NCBI RefSeq assembly: GCF_002834295.1
Contig: NZ_PISP01000003.1
Location: 521,608 to 585,607, forward strand
Source: Rhodohalobacter barkolensis
GTDB lineage: Bacteria; Bacteroidota; Rhodothermia; Balneolales; Balneolaceae
DNA: 64,000 bases
Direction of reading: 5' to 3'
Shown here: in pieces, positions 1 through 7,772 of the stretch
Numbering within the stretch: the stretch's first letter is position 1
Layout: every line of letters begins with the position of its first letter
Position numbers and translations under genes: made by a program
Notes under the pieces: model-generated
The model's input: only the letters and a program-made list of their open reading frames with translations
What the model was told of the DNA's origin: nothing
Databases searched by the model: none

Positions 1-1
1 A

Positions 2-1948
2 GTCCTCAACACACAAACCATGCTTATCCGCACCTTTGATCACGATAAAGAGCTGGAGACCTGGGAGTATGCCATTGAGAACGGGGAACAACTTCAGATA
101 GAACCGCGACCGTTTATCTGGGCTAATAAGCACCTCATCAAAACAAAAGAAGCTCTGCTCATTAATGAAGATTATATAGAAACAGCGAAAAACTATGGGG
201 ATACTGAAAAAGGAGTAAGCAAGGGTTTGCCTCCAAAATCGGCCATATTTGTACCGATGATTGTGGGTGATAAAGTGGTGGGTTCCATCAGCCTTCAAAA
301 CGTAGAAAAAGAACATGCCTTTACAGAATCGGATGTTCGGCTGCTTACCACACTCACCAACAGTATGAGTGTAGCCCTCGAAAATGCCCGGCTCTTCAAC
401 GAGACGACTCGTCTGCTGAATGAAACTGAACAGAGGGCTGCTGAACTTCAGACCGTGAATAATATCAGTAAAGCGATGGTTTCTCAGCTTGAATTTGACG
501 CCCTTATCAAACTGGTGGGCGAGCAAATGCGGGAGACCTTCAAGGCCGACATTGTCTACCTGGCCATTCATGATCTTAAAACCGATATGCTCCATTTTCC
601 CTATTACTACGGGGATGTAGCCGAATCCCGACCATTTGGAAATGGGATCACCGAAAAAATCATCCTTAAGAAAGAGCCGCTGTTGGTTAATCACGACCTG
701 GAGGAAGCTTACGAGAAAATTGAGGCGGAGAAAAAGGGGGAAATGGTAGAATCCTATCTCGGAGTTCCCATCATAGCCGGTAAAAAATCCATTGGGGTGA
801 TCAGTGTTCAGAGTAAGGAACAGGAAAACCGATTTACCGAAAGTGACCAGCGGCTGCTTACCACCATTGCCGCCAATGTGGGTATTGCCATGCAAAACGC
901 CGAAGCATATCAAAAACTTCAGGCGGCATTGACCGATTTGCGATCAGCCCAGGAGCAGCTCGTTCAGCAGGAGAAGTTAGCCTCCCTCGGACAACTCACC
1001 GCCGGCATCGCCCATGAGATCAAAAACCCGCTAAACTTTGTGAATAATTTCTCAGAACTGAGTTTGGAGTTGGTAGAAGAAATGGAACATGAGATTAGAG
1101 AGATGAGACGCGAGATGGAAGGCAAAAAGTCCCCCTTAGAAGGGGGGAGTGAGCGGAGCGAGCAGGGGGATGATAGAACAAAAATTCCTAACCATCCTCA
1201 AAATATTGTGACAGATTCGGATTCATCTAACACACCCCTGCCTTCCGAATCTCCAGAGCAGGCAGGCCTCAATCCCCTCTCCAGAGGGGAGGCTGGGTCG
1301 AGCCCTCAAATGGATCTCATTCTCGAAATTCTCGACGACATCGAAATGAATCTCAAGAAAATCCATGAACACGGAACGCGGGCTGATGGAATTGTGAAGT
1401 CTATGTTGCAGCATAGCCGGGGCGGTTCAGGTAAAATGGAACCAACCGACATCAATGATTTGATCAAAGAATTTGTGAATCTCTCTTTCCATGGTATGAG
1501 GGCATCTAAGAACCCCATCAATGTGGATTTGGTATTTGAGCTGGATGAGTCCATTGGCAAAGTGCCATTGATTGCGGAAGATTTCTCGCGGGTGATTATC
1601 AATCTGAGCAACAATGCGTTTGATGCGATGAGAGAAAAGGTTACGAGCAAAGACCCCCAAGGTTTTGAAAACCTTGGAGGTCTGGATGACTACCTCCCGA
1701 AACTCACGCTCCAAACCCATCAAAAAGACTCAACCATCACTATAGAAATTAAAGACAATGGGCCGGGGATTCCCGAGGAGATGAAAGACAAAATACTGCA
1801 GCCTTTTTTCACGACCAAGAAAGGGACTTTGGGTACAGGGCTTGGACTGAGTATTACCAACGATATTGTAAAGGCACACGGTGGATCTTTGGATATTCAT
1901 TCGAAATCCGGAGAGTTCACTCAATTCAGAATTATGATTCCTGTATAA
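2..1948 (+). CDS. GAF-GAF sensor histidine kinase (5' end outside window)
   Basis: The frame is open from base 2 and the residues before the first ATG (base 20) still read as GAF sequence, so the true N-terminus lies outside the window. Numbered from that ATG: GAF-like region ~1-130, short coiled linker, second GAF ~150-300, HisKA with phospho-acceptor H332 in GIAHEIKNPLN, and HATPase_c ~500-642 with the N box NNAFDAM, DNGPGIP and GTGLGLS. It lacks membrane segments in the visible part, so a cytoplasmic sensor is likely. The REC-phosphatase gene 154 bp downstream is the natural phosphotransfer partner (inference). Two hairpin repeats are translated in frame: one between the two HisKA helices (residues ~371-426) and one in a loop of the ATPase domain (~545-555). 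Family is certain; ligand unknown. Confidence 0.93.
   Translation, partial: VLNTQTMLIRTFDHDKELETWEYAIENGEQLQIEPRPFIWANKHLIKTKEALLINEDYIETAKNYGDTEKGVSKGLPPKSAIFVPMIVGDKVVGSISLQNVEKEHAFTESDVRLLTTLTNSMSVALENARLFNETTRLLNETEQRAAELQTVNNISKAMVSQLEFDALIKLVGEQMRETFKADIVYLAIHDLKTDMLHFPYYYGDVAESRPFGNGITEKIILKKEPLLVNHDLEEAYEKIEAEKKGEMVESYLGVPIIAGKKSIGVISVQSKEQENRFTESDQRLLTTIAANVGIAMQNAEAYQKLQAALTDLRSAQEQLVQQEKLASLGQLTAGIAHEIKNPLNFVNNFSELSLELVEEMEHEIREMRREMEGKKSPLEGGSERSEQGDDRTKIPNHPQNIVTDSDSSNTPLPSESPEQAGLNPLSRGEAGSSPQMDLILEILDDIEMNLKKIHEHGTRADGIVKSMLQHSRGGSGKMEPTDINDLIKEFVNLSFHGMRASKNPINVDLVFELDESIGKVPLIAEDFSRVIINLSNNAFDAMREKVTSKDPQGFENLGGLDDYLPKLTLQTHQKDSTITIEIKDNGPGIPEEMKDKILQPFFTTKKGTLGTGLGLSITNDIVKAHGGSLDIHSKSGEFTQFRIMIPV
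1130..1297. repeat. Inverted pair of G/C-rich hairpin repeats inside a kinase gene
   Basis: Left unit starts with the hairpin cccccttagaagggggg (1131-1147) and runs to the gggggatg motif near 1172. The right unit (about 1233-1297) is inverted and holds the hairpin cccctctccagagggg. The two face each other like the repeats around the DUF559 gene at 33 kb and the gene-less pairs at 34.6 and 59.9 kb. About 168 bp (56 codons) are read through without a stop, giving a Ser/Pro/Gly/Glu-rich stretch in the HisKA hairpin turn. Boundaries are approximate because no uninterrupted allele is available. Confidence 0.7.
1651..1683. repeat. 33-bp near-perfect palindrome within the kinase ATPase domain
   Basis: Arms 1651-1666 and 1668-1683 are complementary over 16 bp with one mismatch around a single central G (arm agacccccaaggtttt against aaaaccttggaggtct). 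It is read in frame between the N-box helix and the next beta strand, where related kinases tolerate a loop of variable length. A palindrome this long is not expected from coding constraint and looks like a separate inserted repeat family. Confidence 0.75.
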
Positions 1949-2102
1949 CACCATGGATGAATTTCTAACATACTGGATCGTTGATGATTCGGAAGTTCTT
2001 CAACTATACAATCTTAGACATTTTTACCAAGTCTTTTGATGGCAGAGTGTTGCAGCATGAGATCCTAAACAAAATTGAATACTAACAAATAATCCCTGAG
2101 CG

Positions 2103-3278
2103 ATGAGTACATCCTATAAAATATTAGTCGTTGATGATGAGCCGGATTTACAGATGCTGATGCTGCAAAAATTCAGATCTAAAGTAAAAAACAGAGAGTA
2201 TCAATTTCTCTTTGCCGAAAACGGACAGGAAGCGTTGGATACTCTCTCAGGCCATCCGGATCTATCTCTTGTGCTCAGTGATATTAACATGCCGAAAATG
2301 GATGGACTGACCCTGCTATCACAGATTCAGGAACTGAACCGGTCCGATATCAGAACCATTATGGTCTCTGCATATGGCGATATGGAAAATATTCGTACTG
2401 CCATGAATCGTGGAGCCTACGATTTTGTAACCAAACCGATCGATTTCAAAGACCTTGAAACAACGATTGAGAAAACGCTGAGAGAGATCCAGCAATTGAT
2501 GAATGTTCGTATGATGGAGGAACAACTGGAATCTCTCCACTACGATCTGGATATGGCCGCAAGGATTCAGCAGAAAATCCTTCACCAGGAGTTTCCGGTG
2601 TTTCCCGACGACTCCCGCTTCGACATTTTTGCTAATATGATGGCCGCTAAGCATGTTGGTGGCGATTTTTACGACTTCTTCAAATACGATGAAGATCATC
2701 TCGCGTTTTTTATTGGAGACGTAGCCGGAAAAGGGATGCCCGCCGCTATCTATATGGCGGTGTGCCGAACCATGCTGAAAGCGATTGGATCGGAAGTATT
2801 TGACCCGGCAGAGTGTATTGGCAAAGTCAACAATATGTTGATTCCGGAAAGTGATATTTCAACGTTTGTGACCGTTTTTTATGGGGTTCTAAATGTAGAG
2901 ACCGGCGAACTGCACTACTGCAACGGCGGACATAATCTGCCATACATTCAGAAGCCGGATGGAACCGTTACAGAGCTTGACGACGTTGGTGGGCTTCTGC
3001 TTGGCAAGTTTGAAAATGCACCTTATGAGAAAAACAGCATCCAGCTTGAACCCGGCGATACACTTGTCACATTTACCGATGGTGTGACTGAAGCTGAAAA
3101 TGATGAGGGTGGCTTCTTTGATGAAGAGAGAGTGGAAACATACCTCCGGAAAGATCCGTCTAAAAACCTGATTAATCAGGTTAAGGGACTTTTTCTTGAA
3201 GTCATGAAGTTTGCCGGAGCGGCAACCCAATCAGATGATATTACCGTACTTTCGGTCAGGTACACCAATTCTCAGTAA
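2103..3278 (+). CDS. Response regulator with SpoIIE/RsbU-type PP2C phosphatase output
   Basis: N-terminal receiver domain (~1-125) with the acidic pair DD11-12, phospho-acceptor D60 in LSDINMPKMDG and a conserved Lys in FVTKPID. A linker helix (~130-165) leads to a PP2C-like SpoIIE domain (~175-388) carrying the metal-binding motifs GGDFYD, GDVAGKG, GGHN, TDGVTEA and SDDIT. Such proteins dephosphorylate STAS anti-anti-sigma factors when the receiver is phosphorylated. A STAS gene is convergent, with its stop one base beyond this one, so a kinase to REC-phosphatase to STAS relay is plausible (inference). Length 391 aa is normal for the family. ATG start follows weak purine-rich sequence. Confidence 0.93.
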   Translation: MSTSYKILVVDDEPDLQMLMLQKFRSKVKNREYQFLFAENGQEALDTLSGHPDLSLVLSDINMPKMDGLTLLSQIQELNRSDIRTIMVSAYGDMENIRTAMNRGAYDFVTKPIDFKDLETTIEKTLREIQQLMNVRMMEEQLESLHYDLDMAARIQQKILHQEFPVFPDDSRFDIFANMMAAKHVGGDFYDFFKYDEDHLAFFIGDVAGKGMPAAIYMAVCRTMLKAIGSEVFDPAECIGKVNNMLIPESDISTFVTVFYGVLNVETGELHYCNGGHNLPYIQKPDGTVTELDDVGGLLLGKFENAPYEKNSIQLEPGDTLVTFTDGVTEAENDEGGFFDEERVETYLRKDPSKNLINQVKGLFLEVMKFAGAATQSDDITVLSVRYTNSQ

Positions 3279-3279
3279 A

Positions 3280-3621
3280 TCACACCTGATACGCAGCTAC
3301 CGCCTCGTCCAAGGTTTTGTAGTGCTGAAATACGGTGATCAATTTTGTAACCATTAGAAGACTTTCAATTCTGTCTGAAGCCCCACAAATTTTCAGGTCT
3401 CCACCCGCATTTCTGAGACTGGTCAAGGATGTGATTAAAATTCCCAGCCCCGATGAGTTCATAAAATTCACTTTACTCAAATCTGCAACCACATTGGTTT
3501 TCCCCTGATCAATCAGTGATTTAATATCCTCCAGATATTTTGTAGCAGACGGGCCGCCCATTGCTTTTCCTTTCAATGAAATAACCACAGTGTTATACTG
3601 CTCTGATAATGAATAATTCAT
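3280..3621 (-). CDS. STAS-domain anti-sigma factor antagonist
   Basis: Single STAS domain of 113 aa. The conserved switch segment FMNSSGLG (~residues 53-60) contains the serine that is phosphorylated by anti-sigma kinases and released by SpoIIE/RsbU phosphatases. Family role: in the unphosphorylated form it binds an anti-sigma factor and frees the sigma factor. Position, tail-to-tail with the REC-PP2C gene, suggests it is that phosphatase's substrate, although opposite strands mean separate transcription. No cognate anti-sigma kinase or sigma factor is visible in the window. Confidence 0.9.
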   Translation of the reverse strand: MNYSLSEQYNTVVISLKGKAMGGPSATKYLEDIKSLIDQGKTNVVADLSKVNFMNSSGLGILITSLTSLRNAGGDLKICGASDRIESLLMVTKLITVFQHYKTLDEAVAAYQV

Positions 3622-3806
3622 AGCCTCCTCGAAATTAAGTTTGATAAATCCAATCTCATAAGACCGGACCCTTCTTTTACTCTGACTAAATAATCATTAT
3701 TCGCTAAAATGATTTATAGCAATGTCGCGTAGTTTTTTCGATGTGTCGCAAACCACAACTTCTTACGACCTGACGATACTTTCTTCTTGCAAATACTCGC
3801 TCTTCA

Positions 3807-4286
3807 TCAGGGCTGATTTCGATAATCAACAGATTTCAACGAACCATCAATGTTTGCATTCGTTTCCTTGCCCGGGACGATGTCTGTATTCTGAGCAGAA
3901 ACACAGCTCCACCCACTCCTGTTTTTGTGAGCTACAAACGTAAATAGAGTTTGCCGATTTTGAAGGTTTTGATCCTCAACTTTACTCTGGCCGCTCAGCA
4001 GCATACGTGCATGAATGATCGCTACCGTTTCAGCCGGTCGTTTAATCTTCACTCTGCCAACTTTAAGTTTTGAATCGTTAAAGATTACCCGGAGTCCATA
4101 GTCATGAGCTTTACGGATATCATCCCGGTTCTCCCACCAGATGCCAACCACATTGATGAAGTCGGCATCCTGATCGAAGATCGCAGCAATTTTATCAGCA
4201 TCCCGCTCATTCCAACCTTCAGCGAATCGGGCGGGTATTTCCTCCGGTGAAGTAATGGCAGAATACTTTGACAGATCTGATTTCAT
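3807..4286 (-). CDS. SnoaL/NTF2-like (DUF4440-type) protein
   Basis: About 159 aa of the NTF2-like cone fold, with the typical N-terminal helix (ARFAEGWNERDADKIAAIFD) followed by DADFINVVGIWWENRDDIRKA. Such domains bind small ligands or act as minor hydrolases or isomerases; the substrate cannot be read from sequence. The ATG at 4286 shares one base with the stop of the upstream gamma-glutamyltransferase (TGATG), so translational coupling is likely; a TTG one codon earlier is also in frame. No signal peptide, so presumably cytoplasmic. The last ~30 residues look unstructured. Confidence 0.8.
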   Translation of the reverse strand: MKSDLSKYSAITSPEEIPARFAEGWNERDADKIAAIFDQDADFINVVGIWWENRDDIRKAHDYGLRVIFNDSKLKVGRVKIKRPAETVAIIHARMLLSGQSKVEDQNLQNRQTLFTFVAHKNRSGWSCVSAQNTDIVPGKETNANIDGSLKSVDYRNQP

Positions 4287-6031
4287 CAATAACCGACTGC
4301 CTGACCATCCACACGAGATTCAGACGCTCCAAACCAAACTCCTTTCTCATGGTCCTGCATAATTCCCTGGTATCGGCCAAAGAAACTGTTCCCTACCTGC
4401 ACGCGATGACCCCGTGATCTTAAAGCGCGTACCACATCAAACCCAAGTGCCGACTCCAGGCTTAATTGACCGGGATCCGATAGTTTCTCATCTGCGCTAT
4501 CCGTTGGCTGGGATGAGCCGGTATGAGACCATCTCGGTGCATCGCCTGCTTCCTGAATATTCATTCCAAAATCGATGATATTGGTCAAAATGGAAACGTG
4601 TCCGATCGGTTGATAGCCACCTCCCATATTTCCGAAACTGAACCACGGTTTTCCGTCTTTCATAACAAATCCTGGAATGATGGTATGAAACGGCCGCTTG
4701 CCGGGCTCATACACGTTGGGGTGTTCCGGATCGAGAGAGAAGAGCTCTCCACGGTTCTGAAAACTGAATCCGGTTCCGGGAACCACAAAGCCTGTACCCA
4801 TGCCGCGGAAGTTACTTTGAATCAGGGAAACCATATTACCATCCTTGTCAGCGGTAGTGAGATAAATGGTATCCCCGTCTTCCATTACATCCACGCCGGA
4901 ACTCAGGTCTCGCGATGCTCTATCGCCTATTAGTTCTCGACGCTCGGCAGCATACTCTTTTGATAGCAGAATATCGTAAGGAACATCATGGTAGTCGGGA
5001 TCGGCATACTGTTTTGCACGATCTTCAAACGCCAGTTTCTTCGCTTCAACCAGCAAGTGCAGCGTCTCTTCAGAGCCAAATCCTTTTGATTCGAGGTCAT
5101 ATCCCTCCAGTATGTTTAGCATCTGCAGCACAGCCGTGCCCTGGTTATTCCCTCCAATCTGGTAGACATCATATCCCCTGTAATTTGTAGATACCGGATC
5201 AACCCACTGAGACGAGTGGTTTTCAAAATCTTCGTAACGGAGATATCCGTCATTCTCTTTCATCCATGCGTCAATTTTTTCTGCAATTTCTCCTTTATAA
5301 AATGCATCGCGGCCCTGTTCAGCCAACAGGCGGAACGTGTTACCCAAATCGGGATTTTTGAATACTTCTCCTTTTTCCGGTCCACGGCCATCTATCGTAA
5401 ATGTCTCTTCAAATGCTCCGGGCTGATTTTTCAAAAAATTGGCACTTCCTCGCCATGCAGATGAAATGGCTTCACTTACCGGAAATCCCTCTTCAGCATA
5501 ATTGATCGGTCCGGAAAGAATATCGCTCATTGGAACGGAACCAAATCGTTCATGCAGTTCAAACCAGCCGTCTACAGCGCCCGGTACGGAAACGGAGAGC
5601 AGATCGTAAGAGGGAATATCATCCTCTCCTTTTTCATCCAGTATTTCCATCAGTCGATCGTAAGAGAGACTCTGTGGCGACCGCCCGCTGGCATTCAGCG
5701 CATATAGCTGTCCACTCTCCTCGTGCCAGATGATGGCAAACAGATCTCCGCCAATTCCATTTCCTGTCGGTTCCATCAAGCCCATAGCCGCATTAGTTGC
5801 GATAGCGGCGTCGATAGCATTTCCACCATTTTTAAGAACATCCAGTCCCACTTGCGCCGCCAATGGCTGGCTGGCGGCAACCATTCCATTTTTAGCTATA
5901 ACTTCTGACCGGGTAGCAAAGTGATTGCCGGCCTCCCGGTCGCCCTGTGCTAAAGCCATGTCGTTCACCCCAATTCCAATCGTTAACATTAAAATGAGTA
6001 TCGCTGAGAAACTTTTACTGAGTTTTTTCAT
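4286..6031 (-). CDS. ggt: Gamma-glutamyltransferase, exported
   Basis: 581 aa precursor of the N-terminal-nucleophile hydrolase family that transfers or hydrolyses the gamma-glutamyl group of glutathione and related amides. A signal peptide occupies ~1-29 (ends LAQ), consistent with a periplasmic enzyme. Conserved features include the NGIGGD segment near residue 91 and the autoprocessing site at LTTADKDGNM, where T392 or T393 becomes the new N-terminal nucleophile of the small subunit. The glycine-rich stretch GNMGGGYQP lies in the small subunit. Length matches bacterial GGTs. First gene of a two-gene unit with the SnoaL-like gene. Confidence 0.94.
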   Translation of the reverse strand: MKKLSKSFSAILILMLTIGIGVNDMALAQGDREAGNHFATRSEVIAKNGMVAASQPLAAQVGLDVLKNGGNAIDAAIATNAAMGLMEPTGNGIGGDLFAIIWHEESGQLYALNASGRSPQSLSYDRLMEILDEKGEDDIPSYDLLSVSVPGAVDGWFELHERFGSVPMSDILSGPINYAEEGFPVSEAISSAWRGSANFLKNQPGAFEETFTIDGRGPEKGEVFKNPDLGNTFRLLAEQGRDAFYKGEIAEKIDAWMKENDGYLRYEDFENHSSQWVDPVSTNYRGYDVYQIGGNNQGTAVLQMLNILEGYDLESKGFGSEETLHLLVEAKKLAFEDRAKQYADPDYHDVPYDILLSKEYAAERRELIGDRASRDLSSGVDVMEDGDTIYLTTADKDGNMVSLIQSNFRGMGTGFVVPGTGFSFQNRGELFSLDPEHPNVYEPGKRPFHTIIPGFVMKDGKPWFSFGNMGGGYQPIGHVSILTNIIDFGMNIQEAGDAPRWSHTGSSQPTDSADEKLSDPGQLSLESALGFDVVRALRSRGHRVQVGNSFFGRYQGIMQDHEKGVWFGASESRVDGQAVGY

Positions 6032-6239
6032 ATCAATTTCAGGTTATATCTTCGTTTTCATTTTATTATACCATCGCATTGTGGTATTCACAAGTTTTAA
6101 GGCGTGTATCAAAGCTTTCAAAAGCAAGATTTGAACGTTAGTTCATATAATTTGATTTGATTCTTTCTGTGAATGAACACAATTTGTGCTGATTTAAATG
6201 CTTTAGATCTTTTAGTGAATATCCAATCCATACATTTAC

Positions 6240-6617
6240 ATGATCCAGGACTATCTGAATTCAGTTGATAAATTTATCATCATTGGAGACCGCGTATTGG
6301 TAAAACCCCGTGAAATGGAAACCCATACCAAAAGTGGACTCGTATTACCGGCAACCGTGAAGGAGAAAGAGGAGATCCAGAGCGGTTATATCATCAAAAC
6401 CGGGCCGGGTTATCCAATTCCATCGGTAGAAGCAGATGAACCCTGGAAAGCAGAAACCAACCCAACAAAATATATGGGAATGCAGGCTCGTGAAGGTGAT
6501 CTTGCGATTTTCCTGAAAAGTCAGGCTCATGAAATTGAATTTGAGAATGAAAAATTTCTCATCATACCGCACGCGGCCATTTTGCTGCTAATCCGTGACG
6601 ATCACGAATTGGAATAA
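6240..6617 (+). CDS. GroES-like co-chaperonin family protein
   Basis: 125 aa with a Cpn10-type beta fold: GDRVLVKPRE near residue 16 and SGLVLPATVKEKEE near 32, as in GroES before its mobile loop. It differs from housekeeping GroES (about 95 aa) by a ~25-residue insertion around 60-85 and a GDLAIFLKSQAHEIEFENEKFLIIPHAAILLLIR tail region in place of the usual dome sequence. No groEL is next to it, so a specialised paralogue rather than the main GroES is likely. The following metallo-hydrolase starts 10 bp after its stop. Confidence 0.83.
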   Translation: MIQDYLNSVDKFIIIGDRVLVKPREMETHTKSGLVLPATVKEKEEIQSGYIIKTGPGYPIPSVEADEPWKAETNPTKYMGMQAREGDLAIFLKSQAHEIEFENEKFLIIPHAAILLLIRDDHELE

Positions 6618-6627
6618 ATCATATATC

Positions 6628-7527
6628 ATGAATAGAAAAACGTTTATACATCAATTAGGATTATTAACCGCCGGAACAGCTCTAACACCGGCTCTATTTA
6701 AATGGATGCAGAATAACGGTCCATTTTACCCTATTCGGAATAATGTCGGTTATTTTACCGGTCGCGGCGGAACGATGGGCTGGCATATTACCGATGAGTC
6801 AGTTGTTGTAGTCGATTCTCAGTTCGAAAACTCGGCCGAAGATTTTCTATCCGGTATATTTAATATTGCCTCCGGTGGTCCCTCCAGGTATCTCTTCAAT
6901 ACTCATCATCATGGAGATCACGTATCCGGAAACGGTGTCTTCCAATCTGATAATTTTGAAATAATCGCGCATCAAAATGTGCCTGATCTGCAGCGTGTAT
7001 CTGCCGGCCCTGAAAGCAGAGATTCCGTAATTGCAGCCAACCGAGTTTTTGACGATGAAATCACCATCGAATCAGGTAACGAAACCGTTACAGCCAAACA
7101 CTACGGCCCCGGCCATACCGGCGGAGACTCCGTCATCTGGTTCGAAAATGCGAATATCGTTCATATGGGAGATCTGGTCTTTAACCGCTGGTATCCGTTC
7201 ATCGACAAAGATGGGGGTGCACTCATCGAAAACTGGATCACACTATTAGAAACCGTTGCTAAAGAGGCCGATCGTGACACAACATTCATTTTCGGCCACG
7301 GTAATCGAGATTTTGGTGTTACCGGAGATTCCGATGACGTTCTTTACATGAGAGATTATCTAACCAAGCTTTTAGAATATACCCGTGCCGGTATTGACGA
7401 CGGACAAAGCCTTGAAGAGATTTCATCCGTAAATCAATTTGAAGAGTTTGCGAATCATCAAAGCGCAGGTGCAAGACTTTCGTTACAGGCTAACATAGAG
7501 GCGGCATATGAAGAACTCACAAAATAG
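6628..7527 (+). CDS. MBL-fold metallo-hydrolase, probably exported
   Basis: About 299 aa metallo-beta-lactamase fold. The di-metal site motif HxHxDH is seen as H93-x-H95-x-D97-H98 in NTHHHGDHVSGN, followed by GHTGGDS and later a conserved GHGN. The start at 6628 is preferred over an in-frame ATG at 6595 because it gives a clean N-terminal signal-like segment (MNRKTFIHQLGLLTAGTAL) and avoids a 23-bp overlap with the GroES-like gene. Close to periplasmic MBL hydrolases of the quinoprotein-relay type. Substrate unknown. Confidence 0.86.
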   Translation: MNRKTFIHQLGLLTAGTALTPALFKWMQNNGPFYPIRNNVGYFTGRGGTMGWHITDESVVVVDSQFENSAEDFLSGIFNIASGGPSRYLFNTHHHGDHVSGNGVFQSDNFEIIAHQNVPDLQRVSAGPESRDSVIAANRVFDDEITIESGNETVTAKHYGPGHTGGDSVIWFENANIVHMGDLVFNRWYPFIDKDGGALIENWITLLETVAKEADRDTTFIFGHGNRDFGVTGDSDDVLYMRDYLTKLLEYTRAGIDDGQSLEEISSVNQFEEFANHQSAGARLSLQANIEAAYEELTK

Positions 7528-7699
7528 CGCCGTTCAAAAAGAATCCAATCTGCACACAAAACGCTGCCTCTATTGCGGCCAGCCGGAGCAGTTGGTTTGG
7601 GTACACGGTCATGGCCAGTGTGCTCATTGTGGCACTAATGTTGAAGAGTGCTGCCGCGGTGAGAGCTGCTTCCCTCAAATCGATAACTCAAAGGCATAG
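7508..7699 (+). CDS. Small cysteine-rich (zinc-ribbon-like) protein
   Basis: 63 aa with C-x2-C near residue 20, C-x2-C near 39 and CC-x4-C near 48, which suggests one treble-clef or zinc-ribbon site plus extra cysteines. It overlaps the 3' end of the metallo-hydrolase by 20 bp in another frame, a common sign of translational coupling. I do not recognise a named family. It could be a metal-binding partner of the hydrolase or an electron-transfer accessory; neither is shown by sequence. Confidence 0.6.
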   Translation: MKNSQNSAVQKESNLHTKRCLYCGQPEQLVWVHGHGQCAHCGTNVEECCRGESCFPQIDNSKA

Positions 7700-7772
7700 A
7701 GTTAAGTAGAATCATTGAGCCCGATTCGATAAATTGAGGTGAATACACAACGCCTTAATCTCGACTCTGACA

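Noticed and set aside
1223..1723. Minus strand ORFs opposite the kinase gene
   Set aside because: Shadows of the coding strand; no start signal or family similarity.
6240..6617. Housekeeping groES
   Set aside because: Longer than normal, divergent in its second half and without groEL; called only GroES-like.
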